A stretch of 64,000 bases of DNA from Lunularia cruciata (Eukaryota > Streptophyta > Marchantiopsida > Lunulariales > Lunulariaceae). The stretch is taken from contig OX419755.1 in NCBI GenBank assembly GCA_948567375.1, positions 79,936,218-80,000,217 of the forward strand, in the 5' to 3' direction. The notes under the pieces were generated by a model that saw only the letters and a list, made by a program, of their open reading frames with translations, did not search any database and had not been told where the DNA came from. How positions within the stretch are numbered: position 1 is the first letter of the stretch; each line of letters begins with the position of its first letter. Positions 32,304 through 44,483 of the stretch are shown in pieces. A program made the position numbers and the translations under genes.

Positions 32304-35300
32304 ATGATCATGTCAGTACAGGTCGTCGGACCTTCTCTCGGCACAAGAGGAAGATGTCGAAGCCATACTCAAAGGGTCAGTGCTTTGCCTGCTCGGACGG
32401 GTCTTTTACGTGTTCAATTTAACCCTCCTGGAGGAAATATTCGCCATGAAGCATCAAGGAATGATCTTGGACGCAGTTCTCAGCGTTTTGCGAACAGGAG
32501 TGTAACATGTTCGGCGTTGGTAACATCTATCACGACAGATATAGTTCAGAGCAAGGAGGAATTGGCTTTGGTACAGGCCTTGCTGGGGATTCAAGGTCGT
32601 GGTCGCGTTGCTTCTGCTCAACAGCTGGATGTATGTTTACCTTCTCCAAGATGGAAATTGAAATGCTTAGAGAGAAATTATCTGCCGCTATGTATTCACT
32701 AGAACCATACACCTCACCTACAATTCGTAACGAAGGACTTTGTGTAATAAGTCAAGAGTCAGCAAAGCCAAGCCTGTAGGGGAAGATTTAGAATTACATA
32801 TTGAAATTACCACCTTAAGATCATCAAGAGTCTCGATGAAGCTGTTTTTGCTTGCTGAAAGGTAATTTGAATTGCGGGAGCGAGGAAACAGACTTATCAC
32901 TAGGAGAGAAGGAAGTGTCTCGCGTCTATATCGACTATAAACTGTGATGTCTGTGAGTTTTGTCTTCTGAATCCATTACCAGCTGAACAGTTCTATGCAA
33001 TGTGTACAGGCGGTTAAAGAAGCTATCAGAAATTTGGAAGAAGCGGGAGGTGTGCAAAACCCAGTAAGACGTCATAACCTTCAAGATAGTAGTTATAGAT
33101 ATGTAGAAATTTTGAATCTCACCATAGAATTCAATTGGATTGGAAGTATCTACTTGTAATGCTCACCATATCGGGGCCGTTTGGAGCTTTTCTTTCTGCC
33201 AACCATAGTTCGGCCGTCTGCAAAGACATTTTGTGACTTTAAATGTTCCATCATGTGTCGTCAGTATCAGTGTCAGAACAACATGTCAGCTTGACTCTGC
33301 CATGATCGCTTGGAACAGACAGCTTCACCACTCATCGAAGGGCGTTGGCAACTCATGTTCACTACAAGACCTGGAACCGCATCACCAATTCAGGTTTGTC
33401 TCTCCATGGAACTCGTCTGGTGGTGTTAAAACAAAGGTATGGTTTTGCTTTCAAGGAAAAGATATCTCATCGAAGTTCAGCTGAAGGATTGGGTTAAACT
33501 TGCCTGTTTGCAGCGAACATTTGTAGGTGTGGATGCATTCACCGTCTTCCAAGAAATCCAGTTGAGTGATACTCCGGATCCTCGTGTAAGCAACATTGTG
33601 CGGGCCTCAGAATCAATTGGTGAACTGAAAGTTGAGGTGAGAAACCAGAGATCAAGTAGGAACAATCTTTCACTTTGGTCCGGGTGGCTGAAGTTTGTCC
33701 AAAAATTGTCTATGGGGCTTGAAGATCCAAGGCTCACGTTCCTCTCGTTTGCTCAAGAGTATGTTGTGTGCTTAGTTTCTAGTTTGCATGCGTACCTCCC
33801 TATGTAACTGACAGTAATGACGAATTTTACTGGGTTTTACAGAGTCAGTCCAGTCAGACGTCGGTATAGAACTCGTTTGTTTACAACGGGTTCTGTATTC
33901 CATTACATAATGTGTGATTAGTTCTTCTGAAGTAGAGGGCGTTCACAGATGAATTCAAACTCAACACAGGACTTTCTCATTCTGTCTTCCTATACCAGCA
34001 TTTTCTTATTAAAAAATCAGCTGTACTTAGTTGACTGGAGGTACCCATTCTTGCCTAAATAGTTGCAGCGCAGCTTACATGAGTCCATTTTGAGGCAGGA
34101 GTAGTGCAGTAGTAGTGGATCACCCCTGTAGATGCCCACCGACGTTTCTGATTACCTTGCTTTGGGTGGAACTTATCTTCTGTGCTACTAAAGTCTCATT
34201 GTGACATGCGGGTGAACAGGCAGCTGCATCCAGGGAGAGTAGCAAGCGGATTCTTTTCCGTTTTGACAGAGCTGCTTTCAGTTTTAAGTTTCTACCTTTT
34301 AAGGTTCCATACCCGGTACCGTTTAAGCTTCTTGGAGATGAAGCCAAAGGGTGGTTGGACACAACATACCTATCTCCGTCGGGAACAATAAGGATCTCGA
34401 AAGGCAATAAAGTACGAACTCGTTTCATTTCATCTGCAGGCACAATATTTCAAAGGAGCATAAACTTGAATAAATTTGAAGAAATTGTTCCCCTTCCTCA
34501 TCCGGAGTCTAGCTAGTACCTCGTTTCGTGTCGCTTGATCCTCACAAATAGGCTGTGTCAGGTCCTGCCCTCGTGAAGATTTCTGTTTCAGTGCTGAGAG
34601 ATAAGTCGATAAGTCTTGCATCGTCTGTCATTACTGCTTGGAGATAACTCGATACCTCTCAGCACTCTGTTTGTGAATAAGGAGTGCAGGGATCCACATT
34701 CGTTCTCCAAAAGAATCTCGAACCACGTCAGCAGCTTCTTCAGGCTATAGCGACGGGCACCAACGTTGAGAAGGTTCCAGTTAACTTTGCACGCACCTGA
34801 ATGGGCTTGTACAGACAAAAATCAAGCCAGGCTTCTTGAATGCAGCTTTACTTTAGTGCTGAATTCAAAGAGTTTACTTGTTCCCATCTCGAGTTGGTTC
34901 GATGCTACACATATTTTCACGTGACGTCACGCAACAGGCTCCAGTATAGAAGCTAACGCGTTTGTTTATGTTGGCAGGCAGTGGAGCAACTCGTCTCACT
35001 TAATCCAACCAAAAACTTGACAGACATCAGTGGCTTAGTAGGGCAGTGGCGGTTACTGTGGACTTCACAGGTAGGTTTAATCTCGAAAGGTCTTCAACGA
35101 TAGCTAGACAAACTGTTACAGGAAGAAGTGGAGCAATATGGAACGATCTGCATATGAAGCATGAATTGATGGAAGATCATAATGACTATATAGAAATAGA
35201 AATAGAGATATATAAAAATTAATAAAGCATTAGAGATTCACTAATCTGAAATACATATGAATTAACATCGAAAAGTATTACCTGTCATTCGGCATATGGA

Positions 35301-36700
35301 GTCATTACCCTACAAGTAGGAGATCTACTAAGCTTGGGCTAGATATTCTCCCACTATATAGAAATAAAATATTAGGTAGATAATCTCTATTAAATCAGAT
35401 GACTGACCAATCATAGTCACCATGAATTCACAAGAGACAATGAGTCAAAATCCATTGATGAGTCTTAAAGAATATTACACCTCTTGTCGTCACAAGAATT
35501 GAAAGTATCAAACCCCATGTAGTTTATAGTTTATAGTTCATAAGGTCTCAATACAGATAAGTTACGTGGGACCTAAGTGATCCCTGTATATAAGTGGTAC
35601 GGTACTAACTTTGAAGACTCCACAAGATTCCATATTTCGCGTCGTCACGGACAAAAGAGGCTCTGACGAGTGGATTCGGAATATAGATTGGCCGTTGGTA
35701 GGACCGCTGCAGTCAGGGCTGAACGTACAGCATCTGTTCAGAGAACTACGTTTATGATTTACCAATATGATTTACTAACAGATCACTTTGCTGCTTCAGG
35801 CCGACAACGCGAACTGGATACAGCGATCATCTGTTAATTTTAGCAACTGGCAGGTCTGTCTCCAAATACTGAATGATTTGCCTCTTCTAGTTTTGAAGAA
35901 AACAAGCACAAGCGTGGAATGTCTGGACTGTTGCTACCGTGGCGACCTGTGAAAACAGTCTCAACTTTTGTTCTCTCATGCAAGGGCCTTGAACTGGTTG
36001 CTCTTAGTGTATATGATGTCTTGCTCATTCTTCAAGTGTAAATACTCTGGATGCAGATCTACTACGAGGGTGAAAGACTGGAAAACTTGGTCGAATTTCT
36101 CCCGGGGGTCAAATTAAGAGCAGGAGCCACTGCGTTGTAAGAATTAATATCTGTTGTTGTCCTCTTGCTGCAGTTTCTCAATGTACTCACGATCAATAAG
36201 TCCGACAATATCTTTTCCGCTGCCCGAAGGGTTCCTCTTGCATATTGAACATCCCGCGGAAATAGGTATGTCATTAAACTTGGGTGGTTTTCATCCCTGT
36301 GCTCAATATGTACAGGGCGACTTCAAAGGAACGACAAGACGTGAAAATTGGAGGTGCAACTTTGGAGTTGGGGCCTATACGTGTTCCAGTTAATATTAAA
36401 GGAGAGGGCCATGTAGATATATTGTATGTTTTCGTCTTGAACCACATTCTCATCAATTTGCTTATCTCAACTATTCGCAAGAGTAACATTAGATTCTTAC
36501 ACGAATTCTTACCATATGCTTTGACCTGTAGGAAGAGTTCATGGATTAAACAAAGTTTCGGGAAATGTTTTGTCTGTTAAGAAAAGACTTGATTTTGAGC
36601 TTTCACGTTTGACTTGACCTCTTGCAGATACATCGATAGTAAACTCAAGATCAGCAAGGGCAACAAAGGTAGTATGTTTGTGCACGTTCGAGAATCATAG
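32304..36700 (+). CDS. FBN10: Plastid fibrillin, FBN10/PAP12 type, two PAP/fibrillin domains, 12 exons
   Basis: Exons: 32304-32630, 33010-33063, 33319-33393, 33514-33636, 34220-34411, 34690-34773, 34978-35070, 35800-35853, 36057-36136, 36174-36182, 36316-36423 and 36628-36700. All are GT-AG and in phase, encoding about 423 residues. Residues 1-75 are rich in Arg, Ser and Thr with few acidic residues, as expected of a plastid transit peptide. The first fibrillin domain has LVQALLGIQGRGR, EGRWQLMFTTRPGTASPIQ, RTFVGVDAFTVFQEIQL, FLPFKVPYPVPFKLLGDEAK and ISKGNK, followed by GSTFVLQK. The second shorter repeat has LVGQWRLLWTSQ, ADNANWIQRSSVNFSNWQIY, LGPIRVPVNIKGEGHVDILY and ISKGNKGSMFVHV. Fibrillins are lipid-associated proteins of plastoglobules, thylakoids and stroma. 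Intron 7 (about 730 bp) is the longest. The 9-nt exon 10 is phase-neutral and therefore optional. No disabling change was seen. Confidence 0.92.
36174..36182 (+). other. Proposed 9-nt microexon of FBN10
   Basis: TTTCTCAAT lies between a CTTGCTGCAG acceptor and a GTACTC donor. It adds Phe-Ser-Met, residues conserved at this place in FBN10 proteins (F-S-M). Reading on from the acceptor without this donor leaves the next exon out of frame. Direct joining of exons 9 and 11 is also in phase. Confidence 0.55.
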
Positions 36701-37298
36701 AGAGAGCACGTATATCTCGTGTGTGAACTCTGAGTTGTGGGGTGGATCTACAACGTTTCCTCCATAATAGCTCAACTTTGGAGAGATAAGTCACAGAATA
36801 TGCTCTCCAGAAGTACTTATTATCTCTCAAAATATCCAGAAACTGTAGTCTCTAAGGTCCTTCTACTTGTTAGAGATTCATCACTGGATAATTCGTGTAG
36901 AGGGTCTAAGTAAGGGAGAAAGGGCCAAGTCTTCAGATTGTACATCAATGGCATTCCATTCCATATAGTAATTTATTGCATGAACTGGAAGAACGGTCAT
37001 AAAGATTATCTGTGTTGAGCAGCGTTCAGAGAGGTTGTAACTTTGTGGATAGAAGTCAGTAGAGAACATAATCGATCCGAGGTTCAGATCCATTGCAAAT
37101 AGGACTGCAACTGGACCTACTACATATTGGTTCGTCTACAACACACCTGTTAAACCAGCCAAGCTTAATCTGCCCAGTGTTGATTGTCGTCACGAGAATC
37201 AATCGTGTGGGATACTCCATCTTGTGGAAAGTTTCTAAAGTCCATTTAGAGGAAAGGCTTCCCAACATTTCTTGTTTACATTGCAAATATAGCGTCAG
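36701..37298. other. Intergenic, FBN10 3' region
   Basis: Nothing recognisable; likely 3' UTR of FBN10 and spacer. Confidence 0.4.
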
Positions 37299-37532
37299 AT
37301 GGGGAGATTCAAGGACAAACACAAGAAGAATCTACACAAGCGCATGCCAATACTATGCATTTCCATGGACCTCACTTGTAAACCCGATCTGTACTTCAAG
37401 GCAGACGTTTATGCAAGTGACAAATCGCCGAATGGATACGTGGTCAATTATACGTCGAGGTCTTTGAATTATTTTGCCAATGTGGCAAGGATTCGAGCTA
37501 ACATTGATGCGTCTAGTAAAGCACCAGCCTGA
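37299..37532 (+). CDS. Hypothetical 77-residue open frame
   Basis: The frame starts MGRFKDKHKKNLHKRMP, is basic at the N-terminus and continues with ADVYASDKSPNGYVVNY to a TGA at 37530-37532. Codon choice resembles the neighbouring genes (mixed third positions, CpG retained). I recognise no family. It could be a real small gene, the last exon of a gene whose other exons I did not find, or chance. Confidence 0.25.
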   Translation: MGRFKDKHKKNLHKRMPILCISMDLTCKPDLYFKADVYASDKSPNGYVVNYTSRSLNYFANVARIRANIDASSKAPA

Positions 37533-37856
37533 CGCTCCTCAATTTCTGCAATTTTGCACTTCAGTGTGATGTGTCTCTACCATGTAGGATGTTTGGCGTC
37601 GTGAGTTTAATGCTAACAGATCTTGGATATACCCTACCTGTATTCTGCTGCGCTCCTTTGATGCTGAGTATCTGATATTTAAACCCACAGTCTGTTCTAA
37701 TTTGAGCTTTAAATTGAATTGAGAGGGTGACGACAGGAATGAGTATAGCTACTATACTAGATCTAAAGTAATACGTTTATATGATTCTGATCTTGCTGTC
37801 GAGCATGGATCGTGAACATGAACTGTATTTACAGGTACGTCGCTGGCACTGTTCAA

Positions 37857-38382
37857 TTACATGAAATTGGAGCCAAAATAGCCCACTTTGTTGACGTAAT
37901 CAACTGCAGATTGCAGGGCATAGCTCACACATCTTCCTCCTGTTACCAAGCAAGTAGATGCAACGATGACTTGGTTCATAGAGCTGGAGCCGATAAACTT
38001 TGCTGAAGTGAACAGCAGTTCTGCGTTTAAAGAATCTTGTCCAAGCACCGCGTAAGCCTTCGCGCCTGATATTATGATGTCCACAATTTGGCCCCAGGTA
38101 TGTTAGAATCAGAGCCAAGGATACTCTCGAAGTGCCAGTATCAAAGACGACGCTCTCGCTTCCTTTCCTACTTCAATGTTGCTTACGTTCAGACTGTTCA
38201 GAGTGTACACGGGGTATTCAATGCGTAGGAAGTACAACACTTACTTTTCCTAAAAATTTCTAGACCCCAATATTTGTGAAATGCAACGAATCCAACATGA
38301 ATGACTTACCAGTTGCGAAGACGAGGAACATCGTCGCATACACGGCCATGATTGAGTTGAAGATCTTGAGCATGGAATTCAT
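37857..38382 (-). CDS. Possible two-exon small secreted protein
   Basis: Minus-strand exon 1 (38382-38310) encodes MNSMLKIFNSIMAVYATMFL then VFAT, which looks like a signal peptide or single membrane segment. It ends at a good donor (G|GTAAGT). Joining it to an acceptor (ATATCAG) at 38065 keeps phase and gives exon 2 (38065-37857), with KAYAVLGQDSLNAELLFTSA and ending at a TAA. The product would be about 93 residues with two cysteines. No family is recognised. The acceptor has a weak pyrimidine tract, so the model is tentative. Confidence 0.28.
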
Positions 38383-39063
38383 ATCGCCTCTGAAAGTATT
38401 TTCACTTGGACTTTGGCCTGTATCTTATGGAACTATTGCAAATGCAGTGGCAGTTCTGCAGAGCGGTCGCAGGTAGTCGAAATCAATTGTTGACAGGCTT
38501 GGGCTCTTGCTCAACTGATGGTAATCGAAACCAGCAGCTGCAAAGCTCTTATACCGGTGTGTTGCTGCAGTTTCAGTCACACAACTTCAGACAGCTGGAA
38601 ATGTAACACGAAGCTTGAGCTCAAAGAGGAAAGAGAGCAGAAGCGAGGTTGTTGAGTCTACATTACACAGAGCTTACACCACCAATATATCACAAATCCG
38701 CCCGATGTTGAAGCTAGGATCCTGGTCCCCTCACGACAAACGTGGACAGCCCGACGGTCTTCTCAGTCTTCAGGTCAGCTTGAGACCGAAACGAGGTCTT
38801 CCATACCGCACGGAGTAACCCGTTCAACGTCTTGTGCTTCCCATAACAGGACATGCCATCGGCACGACCACGCACAGAGCAAGAGAGATTGCGTTTCAAC
38901 CCCATTAGGAACTCGTTTTACACGATCCAAATTGTTCCTTTTTGGCCATCGAAGTCCTTACTAGATCCAATTCCAAAATTCCTTCAACCAAAGGTCCAGT
39001 CCGTCTTTCGCTTTGGAGTACTTTGAAGTACTTTGGACGGTCTTTCTCTTCATGACCTTACTC

Positions 39064-39087
39064 AAGTTGAAGTTGAAGTTGAAGTTT
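39064..39087. repeat. AAGTTG hexanucleotide repeat
   Basis: Three exact AAGTTG units are followed by an imperfect fourth (AAGTTT). Confidence 0.9.
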
Positions 39088-40007
39088 TCAGTACAGAAAG
39101 TCACTGTCGTATTTCCGCCGCCGAGCTTGAACACTACCAGACTAAGTTCAAGTTATTATAACCATTTCATAAGAAAAGGGAAGAAAGCCGGGGGTTTCAA
39201 GAAAAAAGGGGGATTTCAGAAAGATTTCAATATTATTTTTCTAATATCAGGAAATAAGATGATTTTAAGATGTGAAAAGGGAAAAAGATGTGAATTTTCA
39301 AATGTGCCACATTTAGCTCACATTTAAAATAGAGTTCATTTGTCAAACTTACGTACTGAGTTATACTCGGCTTCAATTATTGCAGTAAATTATATGTCTG
39401 CTTCTCTCTGTTGAACTTTATTGTTTTTGGCCAGTTTGGAAGGTCTGAACCCATGCTTTGATTTGATAATCTAGTCCTTTTTATATGAATGGCTAAAACT
39501 TGTGTATTGTCGTGCCTAACAATAGTCATTGATCAATCTAACTTCTCACGTTAATCTGAAAATAACAACATGGGTTTGTGTATTCTTGGAAAGTACTGAA
39601 GTGATTATACTTATTGCAAAATAATCGAAAATAACTATTCTTCATCGCACCACTTCGTGCACAAAGCATCCTATTATGATGAGTTATGCAATTTTCACAA
39701 GAGAAGTTATTCCAAATGATAGAAGTATGGGTGTGTGATTGTTCAAAAGATACTAACTTGAAGGTGGTTATGAATATCGCAAATACATCATAAATGAATA
39801 TTTTATTTCGCCCTGCCTCACACACAAAGTTACTCGGAATCTATGTCCCCTACTGAGTAAAACTATCATATGTTGCACTTACCTCTCGTTCAGATGTTTC
39901 GACAAGAAGCTTAGAATTAAAAGAATTAGTTGAAGAAGAAAGAAGTCGGGCAAACTCGACCGGTATAAAGGACAAACGCTAAAATAAACTAATCCAAAGT
40001 AAGAATA

Positions 40008-40039
<32 letters not shown>
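40008..40039. repeat. (AAT)n microsatellite
   Basis: About 10 uninterrupted AAT units. Confidence 0.95.
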
Positions 40040-40042
<3 letters not shown>

Positions 40043-40056
40043 TAAATCCATTGAAA

Positions 40057-40171
40057 GATTAAACATACACGATGTAGTCTTTTTCCAGTTGTAAGTTTGC
40101 TCAGTAAGGTACAGATTAAACATAAACTTTGTAATTCTTTTTTCCCGTTGTAAGTTTTCTCAGTAAGGTAC
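40057..40171. repeat. Tandem duplication, 57/58-bp unit
   Basis: Two adjacent copies (40057-40113 and 40114-40171) start with GATTAAACATA and end with CTCAGTAAGGTAC, with several substitutions between them. Confidence 0.85.
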
Positions 40172-40851
40172 GCTTAAAGGAAGCAGTTAAATTGTTATAA
40201 GCAACTAGTATATTCTATAACGTTATTACTGGATGGACATGGGTACCATTAAACTAACCAGATTCACTCATTACAGAAGAATAAGTGATCAAGTAGTCTA
40301 AGAGTGTCCAAATAGGAGTCACACCTGGTCCATCTTTCTTGTCCATTTTTAAAAAGTGATTTTCTTTGACATCCGTTAGCAACATTCAACCTTTAAATGG
40401 CAAACAGCTAGTGGTACTTCCACATGATACTTACTATCGTTTCCCACTTAGATGCTGATATCGCTGTTGGGAATTTTATTTGCACCTCCCTCAATCAACA
40501 TAGAGTCTTGGTCCATGGCAAGTACATGTGGGATGACTCCGCTGTTGTATACTTCTCCCTAAAGTTGAAGCTTCTTTAACATAGAGCTCACCACTTAAGA
40601 ACTGCAAAACTTACTCAGGCCAGAGTGGGAGTGCAGGAAGGGAATTAGTTGTGTGAAACTTGGAGTTGTCAATTTATCCTGGTTTTGTCACTCTTAATCT
40701 ATGAGGCAGATGTAACTAATCATTACGCACTAGATTATTTGAAGAGCTCAAATTCCATTGGTTTAGGCAGGTCCATTATAATATATCTATAGCAGATTGG
40801 TCATTGCAAATGGAGACTTGATGTAATGTTTCAAGGGTGTACTGGACATCT

Positions 40852-41190
40852 TTAAGCCATATTGAAGGTGTGAAAGGTTGGTTGGAGATTTTGAATGCAA
40901 AGGGTTGTCATTGTTAATCGAGGCATGATATTGATGGAAGAACCTGAATCCTTATGATAGCTGTTTAGCAAATTGTAGTCTATTATCATGATGATGAGAG
41001 GATCGTGGTAATGTGATATATGGAAGATAGAGACTTGTGGAAGTGTTGGTGAAGGAGTTGCGGTGTGTTTGTCCGTACATAAGGTAGGTTCCACGACAAG
41101 GGAGTCCAGAGTGTCCACTCTGGACGATGCGGAGTTTTGCGTGGACAAAGGAGAGAAGGGAGTCCAGAGCTTCGTGTGATACGGAGGCAT
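40852..41190 (-). pseudogene. Gypsy retropepsin fragment
   Basis: The minus frame contains PLIIMIIDYNLL and DSGSSINIMPRLTMTTL, with a D-S-G triad and the N-I-M context of gypsy proteases, then NLQPT. It has no RT or LTR beside it that I could link, so it is an isolated fragment. It marks the return of retroelement sequence after the gene island. Confidence 0.5.
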
Positions 41191-41825
41191 TTTAATTTCG
41201 AAAATTTTCTTACTTTTTCTTTGTTTTATGTGAGGAAAGTGTGGGTTTACTTCTTCGGGAGCGTAAAGTCCTCTAATCCCATCTCCTTCTGAATATTTAC
41301 TTCTTCGGAAGCACCCTGTATTCTGAATACGGGACTGACCGTTTTCGGAAGGTCATCGTACTCAAAATTAAATATTCAGGTGCCGGATCTTTGGAAGATG
41401 GTAGACCTGTCTTGGAAGATAGCGAGACTCTTTCGAAGAGGTAGAATGTAGAATCATGGTGGTAGAATCATGAAAAGAGCCTTTTGAATTTAGCTCGCAC
41501 AAGTGGAAAGGGATGGGTGATTGACCACCGTTGTAGCAAAGAAGTGGGAAGAAGTATAAGCTTGGACAATTCCGTGCGAGTGAGCAATTTGACTGTCTTC
41601 ATGAATTTCCAAGAAGCCATTGATTAGGTATCTATGCACAAAGTTTGGAATCGAATGTTAATTAAGTAATCCGTTCCTAAGAGAGTAGATTGCTAGTCAC
41701 GAGGGATGCAATAGATGGAGCTCATGAAGATAGCGAAGTGAATTATTGACTAATTGAAAAATTTGTATCTCCCATCAAGAAGGAGAAGAAATACTAATTC
41801 AATACCACCACTTCTACAAAGAAAA
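41191..41825. other. Repeat-like spacer without recognisable gene
   Basis: The stretch is rich in TTCTTCGGA and GGAAG motifs near 41250-41450. No coding frame is supported. Confidence 0.35.
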
Positions 41826-43420
41826 TGCTTACTTGGATGAGACCAAGGAATCTTCAAGTCATCAAAGAGTCAAAAGGAGAAGGGGAGCAACCCCAAGAAA
41901 ACTCAAAAGAGAAACCTTCGGAAGTGTATGAGACCAACTTGGATGAATAAGGGAAAATGCAAGGGGAATGAGACAAAGATGAAGAATGCATAAGTAAGGA
42001 GGAAGAAACTCCCAATGACACTAGTCTCTTGGACAGTGGTAGTATGAATACACCTAAAAGAGATGTACCAAAGATACCATACAAGCTACCCATTTAGAAA
42101 CTAGGACAAGAAGTAGAAGGTGAAGGAATTTTTTGTTTTGGATAGTTGTGAGAGAAGAAGTAGAGCTTTTGCTAAAAATGGTACCCATGAAGACTTTGTA
42201 AGAACTTGCCAAGCTAGCCAAAGAAGCAAAGAAAAGGCTGATTAATGAGGAAGAAAGGTTTTTATCAAGGAGATGCTTGGGATGCAATATACTCACAACA
42301 TCCTACTTCTCTTCACGAGGACTCTAGACACTCATTACCCAATGTATGAGAGAAGCTGTCCAAGCCTATTTGGTTATTCTTATATGGTTGCCAAAATGTA
42401 TGCTCAGATTGGACACCTCAGATCCAAAGTTGCTTCTCTCAAGCATGAAGTTCTTTATCTTTGTGAAGAGCAAAAGAAGCAAGGCATTGACTCAATTGCC
42501 TGACGAGAAGAGGTAGATGCTATGAAAAATGAAATTTGGAGCATGCAAAGAGTGAGCATCTGAAGATGGTGAAGATGGTGGAGCTAGAGAAGGAGTTAGC
42601 TGATCTTTTGATTTTGTTGCAGTACAAGAGCCAAGTTGAAGAAGTGAATATTGCAATGAAGAGCCAAGTTCGGAGGAAGTAACCAATCTTGAGAAGAGGG
42701 CGGTAGGAAAGAAGGCCAAATTCAAAGGAAGGATTGTTCAATTTGAAGGGCAAGTGGGGCAATTGATGACCAAACAAGCATTGGCTATTATCCAAAGGGC
42801 CAAATATAGGGAGGAAAAAATTGCACATCAAAGGGAGACAAGCCTACACATTAGAGAGTATAAAAAATGGGGAGGTCTTGTAGAACAAGCTAAGGAAAAT
42901 GCATCAATAACATATCAATGCCATGGTCTATCTTAACTTGAAGAAGAGTAAGAAACTGTAGTTGATGCCAATAATACCCTCTCCTCCACTAAGAAAGATC
43001 CTTCAAGATGGCAAAGTGATGCTAAGATTGGTGATGAAGGTGTCAAAGGAGGATAAGCCCCAAAATACTATAAGACGTGGGTAGATGCCATGATGAAGAT
43101 GATGGAGGATTTCTTAGCCACTTCTACCATCACCAAAGAAGTGCACAAACTAAAGCTTGCAAAGCAAAAGCTCATGCAATCCCTCAAATATAAGATATTG
43201 GAGTGGATTGCCTTAGGACTTCGAGTTAGGATAGAAGTTTAAGGAATTAGAAGAAAACTTACCAATGACATTATTAGAGATTAAGGAGTGCTTTGATTAG
43301 GGTATTGAGTATCTAGAGCCAAAGGAATCAGTAAAGGAGTAGCATGTTGCACCATCATTCCCATTGTCATCCTTCCTAGAGTTGTAGATGCCGTAATGGC
43401 CTTAAAGAATAGTTAATTAG
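41826..43420 (+). pseudogene. Broken coiled-coil gag-like protein of a retroelement
   Basis: Short plus-strand frames rich in Lys, Glu, Gln and Leu succeed each other, for example MVKMVELEKELADLLILLQ near 42565. The reading frame shifts often. The composition and Lys/Glu heptads match the coiled-coil parts at 15100-16330 and 50500-51400 (both minus). It lies directly upstream of an LTR-like start at 43782, so it may be the 3' end of a non-autonomous element. No enzyme domain was seen. Confidence 0.4.
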
Positions 43421-43781
43421 TACTTTTTCATTCCTATCTTGAATTGGAGCCAATTTTACTAGGCTTCTTTGCTCCGATAGCACCAATAGTGGTGCTTATA
43501 GTGCTCCGATATAGAACTTCTAATAAGAAGTTCTGCGGTCTTCTAATAATGGTGCTTTTGGAAGGGTAGAACATTGGAATTTGGTGAAGACTATGTCTTC
43601 CAAAGGGTACAACAATGGTCTTTCAAAGTCAAGAAATAAGATCTTTTGAAGAAGTGAGGGTATTTGAAGGATAAGTGCCTTCAAAAGAAGAGAGCTTCTT
43701 CCTCTTTGGAAGAACATGACCTTGTTTTCTAAAGGGTAGAATATTCATCTTTGGAAGGTCTTCAAGTGACTTTTAGAGGAG

Positions 43782-44470
43782 TGTAGCACCCTAGTTTTGA
43801 ACCATCACTATGCTAGATTTCCTTGGAGCTATATCCCTTAGTATGAGTGATTCTTCTTTGTTATTTCCCATAGTTCCCTTTCTTGGTATCATTGTCCTTA
43901 CACAAGATGTTAAATAGTAAACTAGAAAGGATTCAAATAAGACACTTTCCTTCATATTTTATCACTTTTGAGCTACATCCTTGTAGGAACAAACTCATAC
44001 TTACTAAAATGCTTTAATTTGGTGTTTGTTGTGTTATGACATGACTGATTTTGGTGTCATTGCCAAAGATATTCTTCTTGAAGTGGTTGGATACAAAAGT
44101 CTTCCTTGAAAAAATAGAGATGCATGTTGTCCAGAGAAGAGGTACTTGGAAAATTGGAACATGCAAAATGATGTTGTGTTGTGGTTTTCATAATCCATGA
44201 AAAAGTAAATTGGTGATGGTTATCTCCTTAAAGATGGAGTAGGTTGTATGAGAGATCTCATGGTTGAGCTATTGCCATGTGAGCAATTTATGTACATGTA
44301 TATAGTTGGCTACATGGATTATGGTCTTGTCTTCTTTGAGGTCTCTTTTATATATAGATAGTGGAGAGTTGGGTGGAAGGTGTGGTTTAGTTTAAGGAGT
44401 CTCGAGCGGAAGGAGGACGTTGGGAGTGAGAGTTATAGCATAAAGTGAGCGTTAGAGTGTGGGAGGGAGC
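43782..44470 (+). repeat. LTR-like sequence
   Basis: The segment starts TGTAGCACCC right after a purine run (AGAGGAG), has a TATA-like TATATATAG near 44350, and is followed by the short conserved ORF. The part from about 44170 matches the reverse complement of 55560-55815. The exact end was not found. Confidence 0.45.
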
Positions 44471-44483
44471 ATTTGAGTAGGAA

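Larger units (their letters stand above)
38383..40440. other. Intergenic, right edge of the gene island
   Basis: No gene recognised. It becomes AT-rich from about 39150 and contains simple repeats and a tandem duplication listed separately. Confidence 0.45.

Noticed and set aside
34430..34520. FBN10 exon after 34411 starting at the CAG near 34439 (GCACAATATTT).
   Set aside because: It runs into a stop within eight codons in the required phase. The exon at 34690 (GSTFVLQK) fits the family.
36183..36265. Extending FBN10 exon 10 to a GTATGT donor at 36266.
   Set aside because: That exon leaves the next conserved exon out of frame and adds residues not seen in the family, whereas the 9-nt exon keeps phase.
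38097..38200. A minus-strand frame containing VVFDTGTSR, like a pepsin-family active site.
   Set aside because: A stop lies seven codons upstream, no flap or second catalytic motif is visible nearby, and the splice sites do not fit. Probably chance.
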